Virus record (IMG/VR): IMGVR_UViG_3300044675_000112 | Coordinates: 1 to 23,434 of that record | DNA from: a virus | Length of the DNA stretch: 23,434 bases | Direction: 5' to 3' (one strand) | Shown: positions 22,493 through 23,434 of the stretch, piece by piece | Layout: the number at the start of each line of letters is the position of its first letter | Numbering within the stretch: the first letter of the stretch is position 1 | Position numbers and translations under genes: made by a program | Notes under the pieces: model-generated | The model's database searches: none | What the model saw: only the letters and a program-made list of their open reading frames with translations | Told to the model about the DNA's origin: nothing

Positions 22493-22629
22493 TTCTTCTC
22501 CCTCAAACAGCTACATGTAAACCCACTGCTGTCATAGCCAAGGCCGTAGCAGTTCGGACATTCCTGATCAGCCTCTGCGGATTTCTTGCGGCCAAACAGC
22601 CACTTCAAAAGGTCGTACAAAGGGGTCAT
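22489..22629 (-). CDS. 46-aa protein with a possible zinc knuckle
   Basis: A frame runs from ATG at 22629 to TGA at 22489-22491. The peptide begins MTPLYDLLKWLFGRKK, continues through a short acidic linker to ECPNCYGLGYDSSGFTCSC and ends in LREKK. The four Cys (C-x2-C-x10-C-x1-C) could bind one zinc, although the last pair is tighter than usual. A short amphipathic helix with Trp-Leu-Phe precedes them. Both ends overlap neighbouring genes as ATGA, which supports translation. No family is recognised. Confidence 0.68.
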   Translation of the reverse strand: MTPLYDLLKWLFGRKKSAEADQECPNCYGLGYDSSGFTCSCLREKK

Positions 22630-22790
22630 GCCCATCTCCCCGCTGCCTGCTCACGCAGCTTCTCTTGCGGCTGCGGCTGTCCCACCAGCCACCGCGCTCC
22701 AAGATGGCGAATGCTCTTGATCCACTGCCGTTGCAAATGACGGCTCTGTGGGTACAGGGTTCTCACCCTCGTCAGTAATGTCGTGTTCAT
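22626..22790 (-). CDS. 54-aa basic protein, first gene after the DnaA-box region
   Basis: A frame runs from ATG at 22790 to TGA at 22626-22628. The peptide begins MNTTLLTRVRTLYPQSRH, has a Trp/Arg-rich middle (QWIKSIRHLGARWL) and ends with a Gln/Arg-rich tail. It is strongly basic and may be helical. AGGAG lies seven bases before the ATG, the best ribosome site of this cluster, as expected for the first gene of a transcript. A possible promoter is just upstream. The stop overlaps the next start as ATGA. No family is recognised. Confidence 0.65.
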   Translation of the reverse strand: MNTTLLTRVRTLYPQSRHLQRQWIKSIRHLGARWLVGQPQPQEKLREQAAGRWA

Positions 22791-22819
22791 CGGTTTACTC
22801 CTGGTTAATAAGAATTGCA

Positions 22820-22848
22820 GTTTAAGGCAATTGGATGATGGTGGTCAA
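22820..22848 (-). promoter_or_regulatory. Possible sigma70-type promoter for the terL operon
   Basis: On the minus strand TTGACC (22848-22843) and TTAAAC (22825-22820) are separated by 17 bp. The -35 box matches five of six consensus bases; the -10 box is poor. A start about seven bases further on would give a ~20-nt leader containing AGGAG before the ATG at 22790. It lies just downstream of the A/T tract. Position supports it, sequence only partly. Confidence 0.35.
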
Positions 22849-22852
22849 GGTC

Positions 22853-22884
22853 TCATTTTTAACAAACTTAAAAAATTTTTTTCA
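22853..22884. other. A/T-rich tract with self-complementary A6T7 core
   Basis: About 30 bp are almost pure A/T, with AAAAAATTTTTTT at 22870-22882. It stands next to a GC-rich block and could act as an easily melted or intrinsically bent element. It does not form a normal terminator hairpin because it lacks a GC stem. It is about 100 bp from the DnaA boxes, farther than in the best-known bacterial origins. Confidence 0.5.
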
Positions 22885-22985
22885 GGGTTGTCAGGGATGT
22901 GGGTGGAGTACCGCAGCAGCCGCCCCCGCCTCGGCGGCCACCGGGGGGGGTCGCGGCCACGGTCCCAGGCTGGCGCGGCCTTGGC

Positions 22986-23074
22986 TTGTCCACAGGGTTT
23001 TGTCCACAGTTATCCACAAGAACCTGTGGATAACTTGCAAAGCAATGCTTGAGTATTCCTAAATCTGTGGATAA
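22986..23074. promoter_or_regulatory. Cluster of five DnaA-box-like 9-mers
   Basis: TTATCCACA, the canonical strong DnaA box, occurs three times without mismatch: at 23010-23018 on the plus strand, and at 23025-23033 and 23066-23074 on the minus strand. TTGTCCACA, one mismatch away, occurs at 22986-22994 and 23000-23008 on the plus strand. The first two perfect copies form an inverted pair with a 6-bp spacer. Five sites in 89 bp is far beyond chance. The natural reading is binding of host DnaA, since no initiator gene is in the window. Confidence 0.75.
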
Positions 23075-23116
23075 CTCAACATCGACTTTACATAATGAAC
23101 GTTGTAGGTAGTACTG

Positions 23117-23434
23117 TCAGGTATCGGTATGCATATCCACGCTGCGCTTGCGCAGTGCATCCAGTGCCATGCTGCCCAGGTCGATGTTGACCAAGGGCTG
23201 CTGCTTGTCGCCGTATTCCTCGTTCATCTTGCCGGCCAACCAGCGCCTGGTGTCCACCCTCAGCTTGGCCACCTGCGCCTCTTGCGGGGTCGCGCTGTCG
23301 GCAATCTCCAGCGTCTCCTCGGCTAAACTCTGACCACCCCGTGCGCGTGCACGCGCGAGAGCAGCAGCGCGTGCCTCACCTCCTCTGTCCACCCAATCGT
23401 AAAAAGCGGTGTGACTTATCCCCAGCGTCCTTGC
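23117..23434 (-). CDS. terS: Terminase small subunit (5' end cut by window edge)
   Basis: The frame is open from the right edge to TGA at 23117-23119, 105 residues visible. The first residues, ARTLGISHTAFYDWVDRGGE, are the second half of a helix-turn-helix as found at the N-terminus of small terminase subunits, which recognise the packaging site. An Arg/Ala helix and ETLEIADSATPQEAQVAKLR follow, then VDTRRWLAGKMNEEYGDKQ. The stretch 'A...A-x-x-x-x-LR-(V/I)-D-T-R-x-W-x-A-x-K-x-x-P/N-x-x-YGDK' is a strong signature of this family. A GTG at 23392 in the same frame is an internal codon, not the start, because the HTH residues lie upstream of it. The C-terminal tail is short, with a final VNIDLGSMALDALRKR. 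Confidence 0.88.
   Translation of the reverse strand, partial: ARTLGISHTAFYDWVDRGGEARAAALARARARGGQSLAEETLEIADSATPQEAQVAKLRVDTRRWLAGKMNEEYGDKQQPLVNIDLGSMALDALRKRSVDMHTDT

Larger units (their letters stand above)
22791..23116. other. Non-coding control region, candidate replication origin
   Basis: This 326-bp stretch has no credible gene on either strand. From left to right it holds the leader of the 54-aa gene, a possible minus-strand promoter, an A/T tract near 22853-22884, a very GC-rich block near 22906-22985 that includes eight consecutive G at 22943-22950 and short GC palindromes such as CCGCC-TC-GGCGG, and the DnaA-box cluster at 22986-23074. The remaining 40 bp next to the terminase small-subunit stop are featureless. 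In a genome with almost no intergenic space this is the largest gap, so it is likely functional. An origin is the first hypothesis; a DnaA-regulated promoter is the second. Confidence 0.6.

Noticed and set aside
22853-22884. A/T tract as an intrinsic terminator for the small terminase gene
   Set aside because: The A6T7 core has no GC stem directly in front of the T run on either strand.
22783-23062. Two plus-strand frames (89 and 75 codons) crossing the origin-like region
   Set aside because: They read straight through the A/T tract, G run and DnaA boxes, have no domain or convincing ribosome site, and would be the only plus-strand genes in the window.
1-23434. Prophage signatures: integrase, attachment sites, repressor, tRNA or host genes
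   Set aside because: None could be found on either strand, so a lysogenic state is neither supported nor excluded by this window.

Overview
The window looks like the packaging, structural and lysis part of a tailed-phage genome. All supported genes read on the minus strand, so transcription runs from right to left. No tape-measure, tail-sheath or tail-tube gene is visible. A portal with a long C-terminal helical region, an SU10-type (formerly DUF5309) major capsid protein, a short head-tail adaptor, a gp10/nozzle-like protein and a set of internal/ejection-type proteins together point to a short-tailed podovirus. No integrase, repressor, tRNA, insertion sequence or host gene is seen. The host cannot be read directly. 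The moderately GC-rich sequence and two small accessory proteins of a type I associate with Burkholderiales phages suggest a betaproteobacterial, perhaps freshwater, host; this is inference.

Layout in transcription order. The right edge cuts a terminase small subunit (23117-23434). A non-coding stretch of about 330 bp follows (22791-23116). It holds five DnaA-box-like 9-mers, a very GC-rich block with a run of eight G, an A/T tract and a possible promoter, and is a candidate replication origin or DnaA-responsive control region. Four small accessory genes (54, 46, 81 and 190 aa), chained by 4-nt stop/start overlaps, lead into the terminase large subunit. Four small proteins then precede the portal: a 61-aa DUF6496-like protein, a cysteine-rich 153-aa protein, a 51-aa basic protein and a 96-aa basic protein. 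After the portal come an 87-aa protein, the scaffold and the major capsid protein. A strong GNRA-loop intrinsic terminator sits immediately after the capsid gene, in the same place as Tphi in T7.

Downstream of the terminator are a 104-aa conserved protein, a GT-A-type glycosyltransferase, the adaptor, and four fibre or virion-surface proteins. One of these is built on an exact 20-residue ruler, and another is a 644-aa modular DUF7483-type fibre. A tail-fibre assembly chaperone follows, then a lysis/membrane island: 68-, 32-, 148- and 205-aa membrane proteins, a GH108 endolysin and a 3TM holin. The window ends with a jelly-roll-like virion protein, the nozzle/stabilisation protein, a 122-aa possible GNAT-like protein, a triple-repeat protein with a poly-Ala tract, two ejection-type proteins and the N-terminus of a third.

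Coding density is extreme. Most junctions are ATGA/GTGA overlaps or gaps under 20 nt, so the only substantial control points are the 22791-23116 region and the terminator at 14685-14714. Five genes are very short or cut by the window edge and easy to miss: 1-85, 8295-8393, 19430-19585, 22489-22629 and 22626-22790.
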